Assembly: GCF_029379315.1 (NCBI RefSeq)
Contig: NZ_JAQYWQ010000002.1
Span: 1-64,000, forward strand
DNA length: 64,000 bases
From: Nostoc sp. S13
Lineage (GTDB): Bacteria > Cyanobacteriota > Cyanobacteriia > Cyanobacteriales > Nostocaceae
Reading direction: 5' to 3'
This document shows, one piece after another, positions 26,098 to 34,804 of this stretch. A program made the translations under genes and the position numbers. Under the pieces are notes generated by a model that saw only the letters and a program-made list of their open reading frames with translations, ran no database searches and was not told the DNA's origin. Within the stretch, counting starts at the first letter, position 1; each line of letters starts with the position of its first letter.

Positions 26098-27246
26098 TCA
26101 ATTTAACGGCTTATATATATCCTCAGAACTGGGATTAAGATAAGGACGCTGCAAATCTATTGAGTGTCGTGCAAAGTGTTGGTCAATAACCCTCATCCGT
26201 TCCTCCATCGCATTCTTACCTTTTTGCCAAGCTTCCAATAAAGCATTAGCGACAATTTGACAACGGTTCATCCCAAAACTTTCTTGTGCTGCAAATTTTT
26301 GGATTGGTTCTTCAGCTAAACCTAATCCCGGTGCTAAAAATTTGGTAAACAAGGGAATTTCGGGCTGGAAATGGGATTGATTTTCTGGATAAATAACCTG
26401 AAGGATTGTGCGGATTGCTGGATAGTCGGGGAGTTCAAAGTAGAGTAGCCCCGAATCATAGCGTCCGTATGCAGAAGGGTTGTGGAGAACCTGAAAGCTA
26501 AAGGGAATCGAGGCTGCATTCAATCGCAGTGTCAGGCTTTCTATGAGAGCGATCGCACCAGATGCCGTAAAATTAAAGTAAATTCGCCCTGCTCCCAAAT
26601 CAGCATCGGGGTTCCTCTGGCGTTCTTGTCCAACATTGCTAACTGCCAAGTAACAGCCATTTTGCAGTCGATTTTTGGGCATCCAGATTGCTACCATCTC
26701 ACCCACTTTGATAGATTTCTTGGTGGATTTTAGATGGCAGTCTGGCTCAACATAAAGTGTTAAACCGCCTTTAGTTACCGCCATAGTACCATCAGGTTCT
26801 TTTCGCAACACCTGCCACTGAGGGTCAAAGTAACCTATGCCGTGATTACTGGCGTGCAATTGCTCGTAAAAGTTCCAATCAATCTCCAAAATGGAATTAT
26901 CTGCTAAATTATGCTTTGGCGGGCAATTAGTACTATCAGTATTGATTGCCAAAGTACTTCGCAGGGAGCCATTGTAATAAATTCCATAGAGAAAGTTTCG
27001 CAGCAATAGAGTAAGATACTTCTGTTGTAAATCTACAGAATTTTGCTGAAATCTGTCGGCTATTTTAGTTGGCAGAGCAAAGGGTTGATAATTGGGATGG
27101 GAAATACAAAAATTTGACTCAATCTGGATATTCTTAGCAATGTCCAATAGAGAAGTTAACGGTTGATTGATAGTATTTTCTGTATTCTGTATTCTGTATT
27201 CTGTGTTGTTCTTCAAATTGTTCTGCCCCCTACCATTAACAACCAC
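26098..27246 (-). CDS. HopA1-type protein (putative RiPP lyase partner, LanY/TvaD-like)
   Basis: 382 residues. The C-terminal two thirds match the T3SS effector HopA1 family as seen in cyanobacteria: HGIGYFDPQWQVL, GGLTLYVEPDCHL, YFNFTASGAIALIESLT, LHNPSAYGRYDSGLLYFELP and FTKFLAPGLGLAEEP. In class V lanthipeptide (LxmY) and thioamitide (TvaD) pathways, proteins of this family act with a kinase-like partner to dehydrate Ser/Thr, the HopA1 member being the proposed lyase. The ATG overlaps the upstream kinase gene by 11 bp, which fits a two-component enzyme. The N-terminal stretch TEYRIQNTEN is encoded by a heptamer repeat (27178-27206), so the first ~35 residues are probably a late extension. 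No precursor peptide is evident. Confidence 0.75.
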   Translation of the reverse strand: MVVNGRGQNNLKNNTEYRIQNTENTINQPLTSLLDIAKNIQIESNFCISHPNYQPFALPTKIADRFQQNSVDLQQKYLTLLLRNFLYGIYYNGSLRSTLAINTDSTNCPPKHNLADNSILEIDWNFYEQLHASNHGIGYFDPQWQVLRKEPDGTMAVTKGGLTLYVEPDCHLKSTKKSIKVGEMVAIWMPKNRLQNGCYLAVSNVGQERQRNPDADLGAGRIYFNFTASGAIALIESLTLRLNAASIPFSFQVLHNPSAYGRYDSGLLYFELPDYPAIRTILQVIYPENQSHFQPEIPLFTKFLAPGLGLAEEPIQKFAAQESFGMNRCQIVANALLEAWQKGKNAMEERMRVIDQHFARHSIDLQRPYLNPSSEDIYKPLN

Positions 27247-28495
27247 GAAGCCGAGTTTTTTCGTAATAAATGCGAAGTAACTGCGGTTCTTTTACAGGTT
27301 GAGTAAGTTTCTGGATTTTTGCGACAGTATTCAGGATTTCTGACTCTGATATCCCGAAAATAGTCAGCACAGCTTGCTCAGGCATTGTGAGTAAACTTTT
27401 AGCCACTTGGAGCATACAGATGTCAGCATTATTAAAGTATTTACGGCCGGTAATCATATCCTGAATTTGATGAATCAGCGCCAGCCCCGCAAACTGGATA
27501 ACGCGCAAAATAAAGTCCCTGCGGTATTGCAAAATCATCGGGAAAGCATTTATATAAGCCCTAATTAGGGCAATAATTGAAGGTTGTAAAATCTCTAATG
27601 GTGTCAACGCCAGATGTAAAGATTCTTCTAACTCAATGGTGGGGTCTACTACCAGACTATTGAGCCAAGTTCCTAAATAGCTTGCTAGTAAAGTTCCTAA
27701 ATCAAAGGCTGGGTCTCCCCAAGAACAAGCTGACCAATTAATTAGTCGTACTAGGCAATTGTCTAGTTTCTCCCACCTGGAATGAACCAAAATGTTGTTC
27801 AATTTTAGGTCGTTGTGAGTCAAGCAGCAAGGATTCCAGTCAGATGCCAAATCTGCGATCGCTGATTCCAAACTATCGTACTGTTGATAGAGAACATAGA
27901 ATTTCAGTGCATCCGTGGGAACAGTCCCAAAAATCTCCGGCTCAATTGACCCTACCCCTTGCGCCGGATTGTAAAAGCCATAGCGAAACTCTCCTTGGGG
28001 AGCAGTTGCCATAAAATCCTTATATTCTCGGCAGTTGAAGGTTGCACGATGCAGTCCCCCCAAAGTAGTGCCGATGGCAGAAGCAATTTCTTGTGGAAAA
28101 ATATCATTGTTGTGGTATAAGATCGCAAGCTCTTGATATTCACTCAGGTAATTGCGGACGAGGATAGAATTTTCTTCGTCAAAATGCACTACCAATGGTG
28201 CGTAGTTTACCGCCGTAGGCATTGCGGAAATATTGCCAAGAACTGGAAACTGCTGGAGCAACTGGTGAAATAGCCACTCCTGAAACAATTCATGAGGCGG
28301 CGCGTCATTGTTCTTAACGTTACGTTCTTGTTTAACGAGCAGTTTGCGATTATCTGCTAGAGTCACTACCAAATCGAAATTGTTCTTACTACTTCCTGGC
28401 AACTCAGATTTATCTGATACGCCATTTTCTGAACTGCACAGACCCGCATCTTGCAGATACTTGATCACGTTATGAGAAGACAGTGATAATACCAT
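27236..28495 (-). CDS. Aminoglycoside-phosphotransferase-like kinase (LanK/TvaC-like)
   Basis: 419 residues, APH/choline-kinase fold. Visible elements are the ATP-site Lys55 (LLVKQE), helix C Glu73, the catalytic loop HNDLKLNN (227-234) with Asp and Asn, and the metal region LINWSACSWGDPAFDLG (251-267). In most relatives that region reads IDWE; here the metal-binding Asp is Asn253. It partners the HopA1-type gene by an 11-bp overlap. In LxmK and TvaC this kinase phosphorylates Ser/Thr in a precursor peptide. The neighbouring genes do not include a cyclase or a transporter, so the role here is inferred from the pair alone. If Asn253 blocks metal binding, the enzyme may be inactive or regulatory. 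Confidence 0.75.
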   Translation of the reverse strand: MVLSLSSHNVIKYLQDAGLCSSENGVSDKSELPGSSKNNFDLVVTLADNRKLLVKQERNVKNNDAPPHELFQEWLFHQLLQQFPVLGNISAMPTAVNYAPLVVHFDEENSILVRNYLSEYQELAILYHNNDIFPQEIASAIGTTLGGLHRATFNCREYKDFMATAPQGEFRYGFYNPAQGVGSIEPEIFGTVPTDALKFYVLYQQYDSLESAIADLASDWNPCCLTHNDLKLNNILVHSRWEKLDNCLVRLINWSACSWGDPAFDLGTLLASYLGTWLNSLVVDPTIELEESLHLALTPLEILQPSIIALIRAYINAFPMILQYRRDFILRVIQFAGLALIHQIQDMITGRKYFNNADICMLQVAKSLLTMPEQAVLTIFGISESEILNTVAKIQKLTQPVKEPQLLRIYYEKTRLRGC

Positions 28496-29316
28496 GTATT
28501 ATTTCCTACTTCATAAATTACTTAAACTTATCTGTGTCAAATTTGCTTGGTCTTAGCAGTTTTTGGTAGATAGTAACTAATGTGTGAATAACAATAAGCA
28601 TTTGTACAATCTACTAATATCCCATATTTTGGGTAAAAACCTGCCATAATGGCACCAAGTCTTTTACAATTCCTTTAAAATTTGCTCCTAGATACCGTGA
28701 CATCTTTACAAATACATCTAGAGTAAATTTTGTGGTTGAGTCTCTTGATGTAGTTCCATCTACTTTTTTGTGGCAAAGAAGCATCTCCAGCAAAAATTTT
28801 ATACTCAGTAGTCATCGTGAAAGCAGTGAAGAATTTCAGTAATCCTTCGCGATGGGAAGCATGACATTCAACGCTATTATTTTTATTTATCATCACAAAG
28901 CCAAAAAAACCGGACTTTTTAGGCAATTAGTCATGATTTTTTTCTTTAATTTTCCGAATTTCTGTCTGAAAACCTTGTGATTACGTCATTTGTGTGACCG
29001 ACAAATTGTAGATGACTAGAGGCGACGTAGATAACAGCTACATGAGTGTATCTTATGAAACTGCATGACAAACCTCTCCCTGCCTTGAACTCAAGTTCAA
29101 GTCTGTCCCTGTTAGACTCGGAGCATCGATGAGACCTTAAGATTAAGTGCCTTTTGTCAATCAGTTAAAATACTCAAAATAGTCTTATTGAAAATGATAA
29201 TTGTTAAAGGTTTTGACAACTTAAATAGGGGATGAAAAAGTACATGAGTGACTCTAAAACCGTTTAGTTTATGCGCGTCGGCTAACTGGTCATGAATAAG
29301 TTAAACCTTTTCCCCT
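28496..29316. other. Intergenic region upstream of the kinase/HopA1 pair
   Basis: About 820 bp. Two minus-strand open frames in one register lie just upstream of the kinase: 28675-28926 (TTG start) and a 36-codon frame from ATG 28647 to 28537 containing Cys, Ser and Thr. Neither has a clear ribosome site, so neither is called as a gene. A short plus-strand frame (29055-29132) is Ser-rich but similarly unsupported. No palindrome or known operator was seen. Confidence 0.45.
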
Positions 29317-29798
29317 ATGAGTAACCCCATTTCAAAGGATTATAGACATTTGCTAATGGAAATAAAACAGCGTATTCGTTCAGCCCAGTACGAAGCACTA
29401 AAAGTAGTTAATCGGGAAATGATTAACCTCTACTGGGACATTGGACAGATGATTTTTACCCGACAGCAGGAAGCAGGCTGGGGTCAATCGGTAGTAGAAC
29501 AGTTAGCAAAAGACTTGCAAGCAGAGTTTCCTGGAATTAGCGGATTTTCTGCCCGTAACATTTGGAGAATGCGGGATTTTTATCTGACTTACCACTCTAA
29601 AGAAATTCTGCCACCAATGGTGGCAGAAATTGGGTGGACTCACAATATAGTCATTTTAGAGAAGTGCAAAGATGACCTAGAACGGGAATTTTATATCAGA
29701 ATAACTCGTAAATTGTGGTTTCAACATTACCTCAAGAATTAAAAAATCAGCTTCCCGCTCCAGAGCAAGTTGCCAAGTTGCTAGAAGGCGTGGAGTAA
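29317..29798 (+). pseudogene. DUF1016 (YhcG-type PDDEXK nuclease) gene with internal deletion
   Basis: Codons 1-131 encode the DUF1016 N-terminal helical domain (RHLLMEIKQRIRSAQYEALK, INLYWDIGQMI, FSARNIWRMRDFYLTY, KDDLEREFYI). After ITRK the frame runs into KLWFQHYLKN and stops at 29742. In another frame from 29712 the true family C-terminus is readable, VVSTLPQELKNQLPAPEQ to KLLEGVE with TAA at 29796-29798. The catalytic nuclease domain between them, normally about 190 residues, is missing, so one deletion removed it and shifted the frame. Intact YhcG-type proteins are metal-dependent nucleases often linked to restriction or defence loci. The remnant lies next to the DpdE-like helicase on the opposite strand. 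Confidence 0.8.
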
Positions 29799-29950
29799 AA
29801 AAACGGAGTTTATACCAAAATATGAGGAGCATTTAACGCCACTCAATCAACAGAATACTTACGTAACTCCGGCGCGATCGCCCAATCATTCTACAATACC
29901 TGGAAGTCTGCTAACAACAACTAAGCTGTAGCGCATTTAATTTGCACAAC

Positions 29951-29977
29951 TAGGGCGGGCAAGATGCCCACCCTACA
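29951..29977. repeat. Copy of the GGGCGGGCAAGATGCCCACC repeat
   Basis: This 20-bp-plus palindrome arm is the same as in the MITE at 55-180 and in part at 5184-5201. It sits between the DUF1016 remnant and the 3' end of the DpdE-like gene. Confidence 0.7.
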
Positions 29978-29994
29978 GGAGATTCAAGATAATA

Positions 29995-32900
29995 TCACTC
30001 AAATTGTACAAGCGATCGCCCAGATACAACAATGAAACCGACAGAATCAAGCCTGAGAAGCGGTTGACGAATTCCCTCTAGAATCGCTGCATTTAAAGCA
30101 CTTTCTATCTTCAATTCTTCAGCTAATGTCTGATCCCAACTTTGCTGGTTCAGGCGCAAGCGTAATTGTTCGACTCGATTGTCTAATTTCTTTTCAGCAA
30201 CTTGAGCAGAACTTTGGCATAAGTGAATAAAATCGGGGCGATTCGAGAGTAATTCCGAAGAAGTGTTACGCACTTGATAGCAAAAATTTTGCCATTTACT
30301 AGGGTCAACAAAATCGTCAATAATTCCCAAGCGTTCTTTTGCTAGATTGTAATCTCGTCCTTGATTATTGTTTTTATCTTTATATGGACGTTGCAAAATA
30401 CTTAAGAGGGCTTTATCCTCAACAACGCGTATTTGCTCATTGCGACCATCAACATAGATAGTTTCTATAATTGGCGGAAATAGAGCATCAACACGTCGCT
30501 GCAAGATTTTGAATTGAGAATTATCTAGTTTGTAATCGATTAAAACTTGTTTGGCAATTTTTAAATTTGTCTCGACTACATAATTGAATTGGAAACCGAA
30601 CCACTCCATCCTTTCTTTAGCATCCCAAGATGTATCAGTGCGCCACATCGCAAAGGCTTCACCTCGATCATCCCAGTTTACATAGTTCAAGAGTGCTTCT
30701 ACAAATCCTTCCCCAACCCGAAAAAGTTTAATACCAGAATTCTGATTTGCAACTCTGCGATTATAAGTACCGAATTGGTCTAGATAACTCTCAGTAAAAC
30801 GATTTTTTAACTCATTTATGGGAACCAAGGTTCGCGTTGTCGGTTGATAACGTCGCATCTCTGATGAATCTGGATTATTTTGTCCCCTGAATCCCAGCGC
30901 GTCACAAATCCAGCCTTCAATTGCTCGCTTAATTTCTAAATGGCAAGCATCGTAATTATCTAAATCTTGAAAATACTGGGTTGCTATTTCATCGTTAGCG
31001 TCAATTTCATCTAGAGTATTTTGTTCACTAATTTTCACTATTTCCGCTTCAATTTGTGACTGAATTGGCTCAATCATCTCTAACAAGCCAGCAGCACTTG
31101 ATTCAAACAAAACAGTTTCTAATTCTGCAAGTTTCTCATCCACATAAAATTGTAGACTAGCAATTGATTGTTGGAAAATACCAAACCCATCTTTTAATAC
31201 TTTATACCAAGCATTGTGAGGACTATCTGACAAATAGGGGCCAATCAAGGCACAGGATTGGATGCCAATTTTGCTGCCAATGCGGTCAAGTCTGCCAATT
31301 CTCTGTTCTAATTGATTCGGCGACCAAGGAAGGTCAAAATGAATTAACCAATCGGCAAATTGAAGGTTACGTCCTTCTTCTCCAGAGCGATCGCATACTA
31401 GAATAAAGCAGTTTGGGTTATTCTTGAACCTATTTATGCCTTCCTCAACCTTGTCTGGTGATTCTCCAAATTGATGGCTGGCTACTGTCTCTACACCAAA
31501 GATATTAGACAAATACCGGACAATTTCGGCACAAGTTTGCACAAAACTCGTAAATACAATAAATTTGGGGAGAATATCGCCCGTAATTGGTCTCTTGATT
31601 CTCTGCTGTATTCTCGTGATGAATTCGTTTTGATTCTTGCGAATGTTTGCAGGAATTTTGAAATATATACCTAACTGATTCAGCAGCACTGTTTTCAAAT
31701 TTTCCGTCCGTTCTCCATCCTCTTGAGGTTGACGAATAATTTTTAGTAATGATTGCAGAATCTCTTCTTCCCCTACAAATTTGGGGGTTGTAGTTAATAG
31801 GTGAATATCATCTTCTTTAAACTCCTGGATGAGTTTAGAATCAGGTTTACCAGTTAAACGCGCGGCAATTACTTGCTCGAAAATGCCTAACCAAGTACCA
31901 GAAGCTAGGAATAACAACAGAAAAATTCGCTGATATTGCTTTTCATGAGGAGCAACACTACGCCATTGATTGATCAGTTCGTGAATATCAAGCGATCGCT
32001 CGTCTAAATCATACTCTTCTTTCGGCGTAAAGTTGCGGTCAAAGATCACATCTTCCACCGCAGCGCGACGGTTGCGAAGCATTCGCCGATGTAGTCGATA
32101 GATATCGCTGACATGGACGCGAATCGCTTGGACGATTTGCTCTTGCTCAGTCGAATTTGTTTGTAAACAATTTTCTAAATCATCTGCCAACTTCAGTAAA
32201 TACTTATCCTCAGCAAACAGGTTTCGTAGTTGCTGCAAGTTACTTTTGAGAACAAGAGGCTCTGCACCTTCTTTAAAAGAAAGCAGAAGTTTACCAATTT
32301 GCTGACGGCTTTCAACTTTGGCACGAAAACCTGCTAAATCATCAAGTTTGTAGGTTGTCGGGTCCAGCAAATGCAACATGGCCAGAAAATCCTGCTCATG
32401 ATTGAGAACAGGAGTAGCAGATAATAAAAGTAAGCGATCGCTTTTATGAGCAATATTTTTGCAAGTCTCAAAACGCTGGCGCACTGCTGCATCCTTAGAG
32501 GTTGCCATCGCCGCGATGTGATGAGCTTCATCTAAAATTAAGCAACCTATCTTCGCTTTCAGGTTGATTTTATGGATATCTTCAACCGCCAGCACCGCTA
32601 CCCGTTTGGGAAAATGGGAAATGTAAAACTTGTTTTCTAACTCAGTCTGCCATTGTTTGAGCAAATATTGCGGAACTATGACCACCGCACCTTTTTTTGG
32701 CTCATCGAGAAGGAATTGACGCAGAATCGCACCCGCTTCAATGGTTTTTCCCAGTCCCACCTCGTCTGCTAGCAAGTAGCGTTGAATTGGGTCTTCCAGT
32801 ACCCGCCGGACTACTTCAACTTGGTGAGGAAAAAGATTTATATTTGCCGAAATCAGTCCCGTCATCCCGCGACTCACAGCGCGTTGCTGAATCAAGGATT

Positions 32901-33306
32901 TCACGAAAGCCAATCTTTTGTCGTGGAAATAGGGCGTTTCGTGACCCTTCATCGCCAGAGTTTGGATGGGGTCAGTGTTGGGTAAATTGCAACGAACGTA
33001 AATTTCTTCTTCAGTAACAATTGCAGTTTTCTTATCTGGTAAATCAATTTGATACATTTCTGTGTCTTCATCCCAGATGAAAATTCTGCCAACTAGCCAT
33101 TTATCCTGGGTTTGGGACTTGACATAGCATCGAGCTTGTGGTTCAAGCTTGACTTGAGAGAGCGAATTTAAAGGTAAAGTTTTTTGGAGACGTTGCCCTA
33201 TGGAGCAGAAATACTCAACGATTGCATTGGTATCAGATATTTCCGTAACTTTTCCGATACCCAAATAGTTATTTTGGGACTGTACTAATAAACCAAGCTT
33301 AATCAT
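29995..33306 (-). CDS. SNF2-family helicase, DpdE-like
   Basis: 1103 residues. The N-terminus (about 1-115) is a small beta-rich domain (MIKLGLLVQSQNNYLGIGKV). The SNF2 core has HQVEVVRRVL, Walker A DEVGLGKT (181-188), DEAHH (259-263), LLSATPVL, and the C-lobe with FVQTCAEIVRYL, VCDRSGEEGRNLQFADWLIH and the arginine motif EQRIGRLDRIG. The architecture and N-terminal sequence correspond to proteins called DpdE, a component of the dpd locus that inserts 7-deazaguanine derivatives into DNA. No dpdA-D or other dpd gene is in this window, so it may work alone or as part of an unknown defence set. RapA-like helicases are the alternative class. The start gives the family MIKLG opening. Confidence 0.8.
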   Translation of the reverse strand: MIKLGLLVQSQNNYLGIGKVTEISDTNAIVEYFCSIGQRLQKTLPLNSLSQVKLEPQARCYVKSQTQDKWLVGRIFIWDEDTEMYQIDLPDKKTAIVTEEEIYVRCNLPNTDPIQTLAMKGHETPYFHDKRLAFVKSLIQQRAVSRGMTGLISANINLFPHQVEVVRRVLEDPIQRYLLADEVGLGKTIEAGAILRQFLLDEPKKGAVVIVPQYLLKQWQTELENKFYISHFPKRVAVLAVEDIHKINLKAKIGCLILDEAHHIAAMATSKDAAVRQRFETCKNIAHKSDRLLLLSATPVLNHEQDFLAMLHLLDPTTYKLDDLAGFRAKVESRQQIGKLLLSFKEGAEPLVLKSNLQQLRNLFAEDKYLLKLADDLENCLQTNSTEQEQIVQAIRVHVSDIYRLHRRMLRNRRAAVEDVIFDRNFTPKEEYDLDERSLDIHELINQWRSVAPHEKQYQRIFLLLFLASGTWLGIFEQVIAARLTGKPDSKLIQEFKEDDIHLLTTTPKFVGEEEILQSLLKIIRQPQEDGERTENLKTVLLNQLGIYFKIPANIRKNQNEFITRIQQRIKRPITGDILPKFIVFTSFVQTCAEIVRYLSNIFGVETVASHQFGESPDKVEEGINRFKNNPNCFILVCDRSGEEGRNLQFADWLIHFDLPWSPNQLEQRIGRLDRIGSKIGIQSCALIGPYLSDSPHNAWYKVLKDGFGIFQQSIASLQFYVDEKLAELETVLFESSAAGLLEMIEPIQSQIEAEIVKISEQNTLDEIDANDEIATQYFQDLDNYDACHLEIKRAIEGWICDALGFRGQNNPDSSEMRRYQPTTRTLVPINELKNRFTESYLDQFGTYNRRVANQNSGIKLFRVGEGFVEALLNYVNWDDRGEAFAMWRTDTSWDAKERMEWFGFQFNYVVETNLKIAKQVLIDYKLDNSQFKILQRRVDALFPPIIETIYVDGRNEQIRVVEDKALLSILQRPYKDKNNNQGRDYNLAKERLGIIDDFVDPSKWQNFCYQVRNTSSELLSNRPDFIHLCQSSAQVAEKKLDNRVEQLRLRLNQQSWDQTLAEELKIESALNAAILEGIRQPLLRLDSVGFIVVSGRSLVQFE

Positions 33307-33550
33307 AGATCCAGTCCCCTGAAGACACTAAAATAACCTTCCAGACTAGTTTTTTAATCCATATCTGGCAATTTTGCAGATCAACATTATAGATAATAAA
33401 CTGGTATTACAGTTTTTGTCATTGCAATGTCTACGACGGGCTGTGACGCTCCACCACAGCCAATTAGTAAAATCAGCCCAAAGGTTGATTTTCGTTGTGA
33501 TGTACTAAAAGTTTACCTAAGTAACCCATGCCGAATAGTCGTCAGTTTAT

Positions 33551-33655
33551 CTCGTTAAGAGTCTCCGACGGGGAATGCCTAATCGGAGGCGGAGCCTCCC
33601 TTACTCGTGGCGGAGTCGCAATCAACAGCATTTCCAGCCAGAGGCTCTTAACGAG
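33551..33655. repeat. 105-bp inverted-repeat element
   Basis: Perfect 11-bp terminal inverted repeats CTCGTTAAGAG (33551-33561) and CTCTTAACGAG (33645-33655) enclose a GC-rich interior with GGAGGCGGAGCCTCC. It resembles a MITE, but no target duplication was identified. Confidence 0.55.
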
Positions 33656-33913
33656 GTTTTAAACGAGTTTTAGCTTAAGTTGACACTAATGAGCATTGCT
33701 GTGCATTTACAACATATATGGTTCAATTAAATGAAAACTGCTGTAAATCTATATTCCTTATATCATTTCTTTGTGAGGCTGCACAAAGCTTTTTAACTTC
33801 TTATTCCTTTGCGTCCAACTCTTGGAGACTTGGCGTCCTTCTGATGCGTCCACTGCGCGTAGCTTGCTTCTCCGTAAGTTCAAAGAGGGATTGAGGGTGA
33901 GGTTTGATCTTAT

Positions 33914-34108
33914 TAGGACTTACGCAAAATATCTCTCAAACTCTGATTTCTCCGTGCCGCGCCAGTTGCTACAACTCTTGGAACCCCCCTTCGGGTTCAC
34001 CAGTCGCCTACGGCGGGAAACCCGCCTACAGCGCTGGATTCACCGCAACGCACTGGCTTCTCTGCGCCTGGAGCGGTTCGTTATTCCGTAACTCATGCGT
34101 AAGTCCTA
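33914..34108. mobile_element. MITE-like element with AGGACTTACG ends, long interior
   Basis: 195 bp. TAGGACTTACGCA (33914-33926) pairs perfectly with TGCGTAAGTCCTA (34096-34108). CTTAT flanks both sides (33909-33913 and 34109-34113) as a 5-bp target duplication. The interior is a GC-rich stretch with the CTTCGGGTTCACC and GGCGGGAAACCCGCC hairpins, unlike the 95-bp relative at 10420-10514. Confidence 0.65.
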
Positions 34109-34502
34109 CTTATGTTTAATTACGCCTACCTATTTATAAAACATTGAAGAAGAATACATTCGTCAGAATACATTCGTCAGAATGCAATCAGTGGGGGATT
34201 CAGACCCGCCACTTTCTTGTTGACCACAAAACAAGAAAATTTGGTGGTCTTCAACCCGTTTATTCATCCACCAGTCGCACAAAATACCCAAGTTAATTCT
34301 GGCGACTGGCACCTTTATTCTGTTTGATAAAAATAAGAACCGATTTTAACTCTACATCAAGTGAGCATTTAAGCGTTTATCTTATTAATATAGAAATCCT
34401 ATTTGATTTTTGAAAACAAAAGACGGCCTACTTACCAAAAGTAACCAAATCAAAAGCAGTGTGTCGGTACGATACAATTAAGGTAATATAGTTTTATTTA
34501 CT

Positions 34503-34757
34503 ATGAAGAAAATCAGAGACAACACAATTAAGTTAAATCAATTTTTAAAGTTGATGGGTATAGTGCCAACAGGAGGTCAAGCCAAGCTGATGATTCAAGG
34601 TGGCGATGTTCAAGTAAACGGTATGCTGGAAACCCGACGAGGGCGGCGACTAGTACCGGGTGATAAAGTGACAATAGAAGGACAGACTTTAGAGGTGAAT
34701 TTGAACAACAATGAAGACCAAGATGTATTAACAGATTTTTCCGAACAAACCGAGTAA
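34503..34757 (+). CDS. S4-domain RNA-binding protein
   Basis: 84 residues. The central segment LNQFLKLMGIVPTGGQAKLM followed by IQGGDVQVNGMLETRRGRRL and VPGDKVTIEG is a compact S4 domain of the YbcJ/YaaA-like type, whose members bind structured RNA, often ribosomal. It is followed 48 bp later by arfB in the same direction, so the pair may be co-transcribed in translation quality control. The start codon ATG lies after a long AT-rich leader. Confidence 0.85.
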   Translation: MKKIRDNTIKLNQFLKLMGIVPTGGQAKLMIQGGDVQVNGMLETRRGRRLVPGDKVTIEGQTLEVNLNNNEDQDVLTDFSEQTE

Positions 34758-34804
34758 AGGATTTTTATTTCAAATTCAAAAGTTCCTCTTTTGCCTTGTG
34801 AGTA

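Larger units (their letters stand above)
33307..34502. other. Repeat-rich intergenic region
   Basis: About 1.2 kb with no credible gene. It contains the inverted-repeat element at 33551-33655, the 18-bp repeat shared with 5168 (33674-33691), the MITE at 33914-34108 and a Nostoc-type small repeat at about 33428-33462. Open frames of 70-90 codons (33822-34119) run through the MITE and are not credible. The last 400 bp before the S4 gene are AT-rich and hold its promoter. Confidence 0.7.

Noticed and set aside
29055-29132. 25-residue Ser-rich plus-strand peptide as a RiPP precursor
   Set aside because: Opposite strand, no ribosome site and no recognisable leader; too speculative to call.
33822-34119. 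Open frames of 70-90 codons between 33822 and 34119
   Set aside because: They run through the MITE at 33914-34108 and follow its palindromes, with no ribosome site or known similarity.
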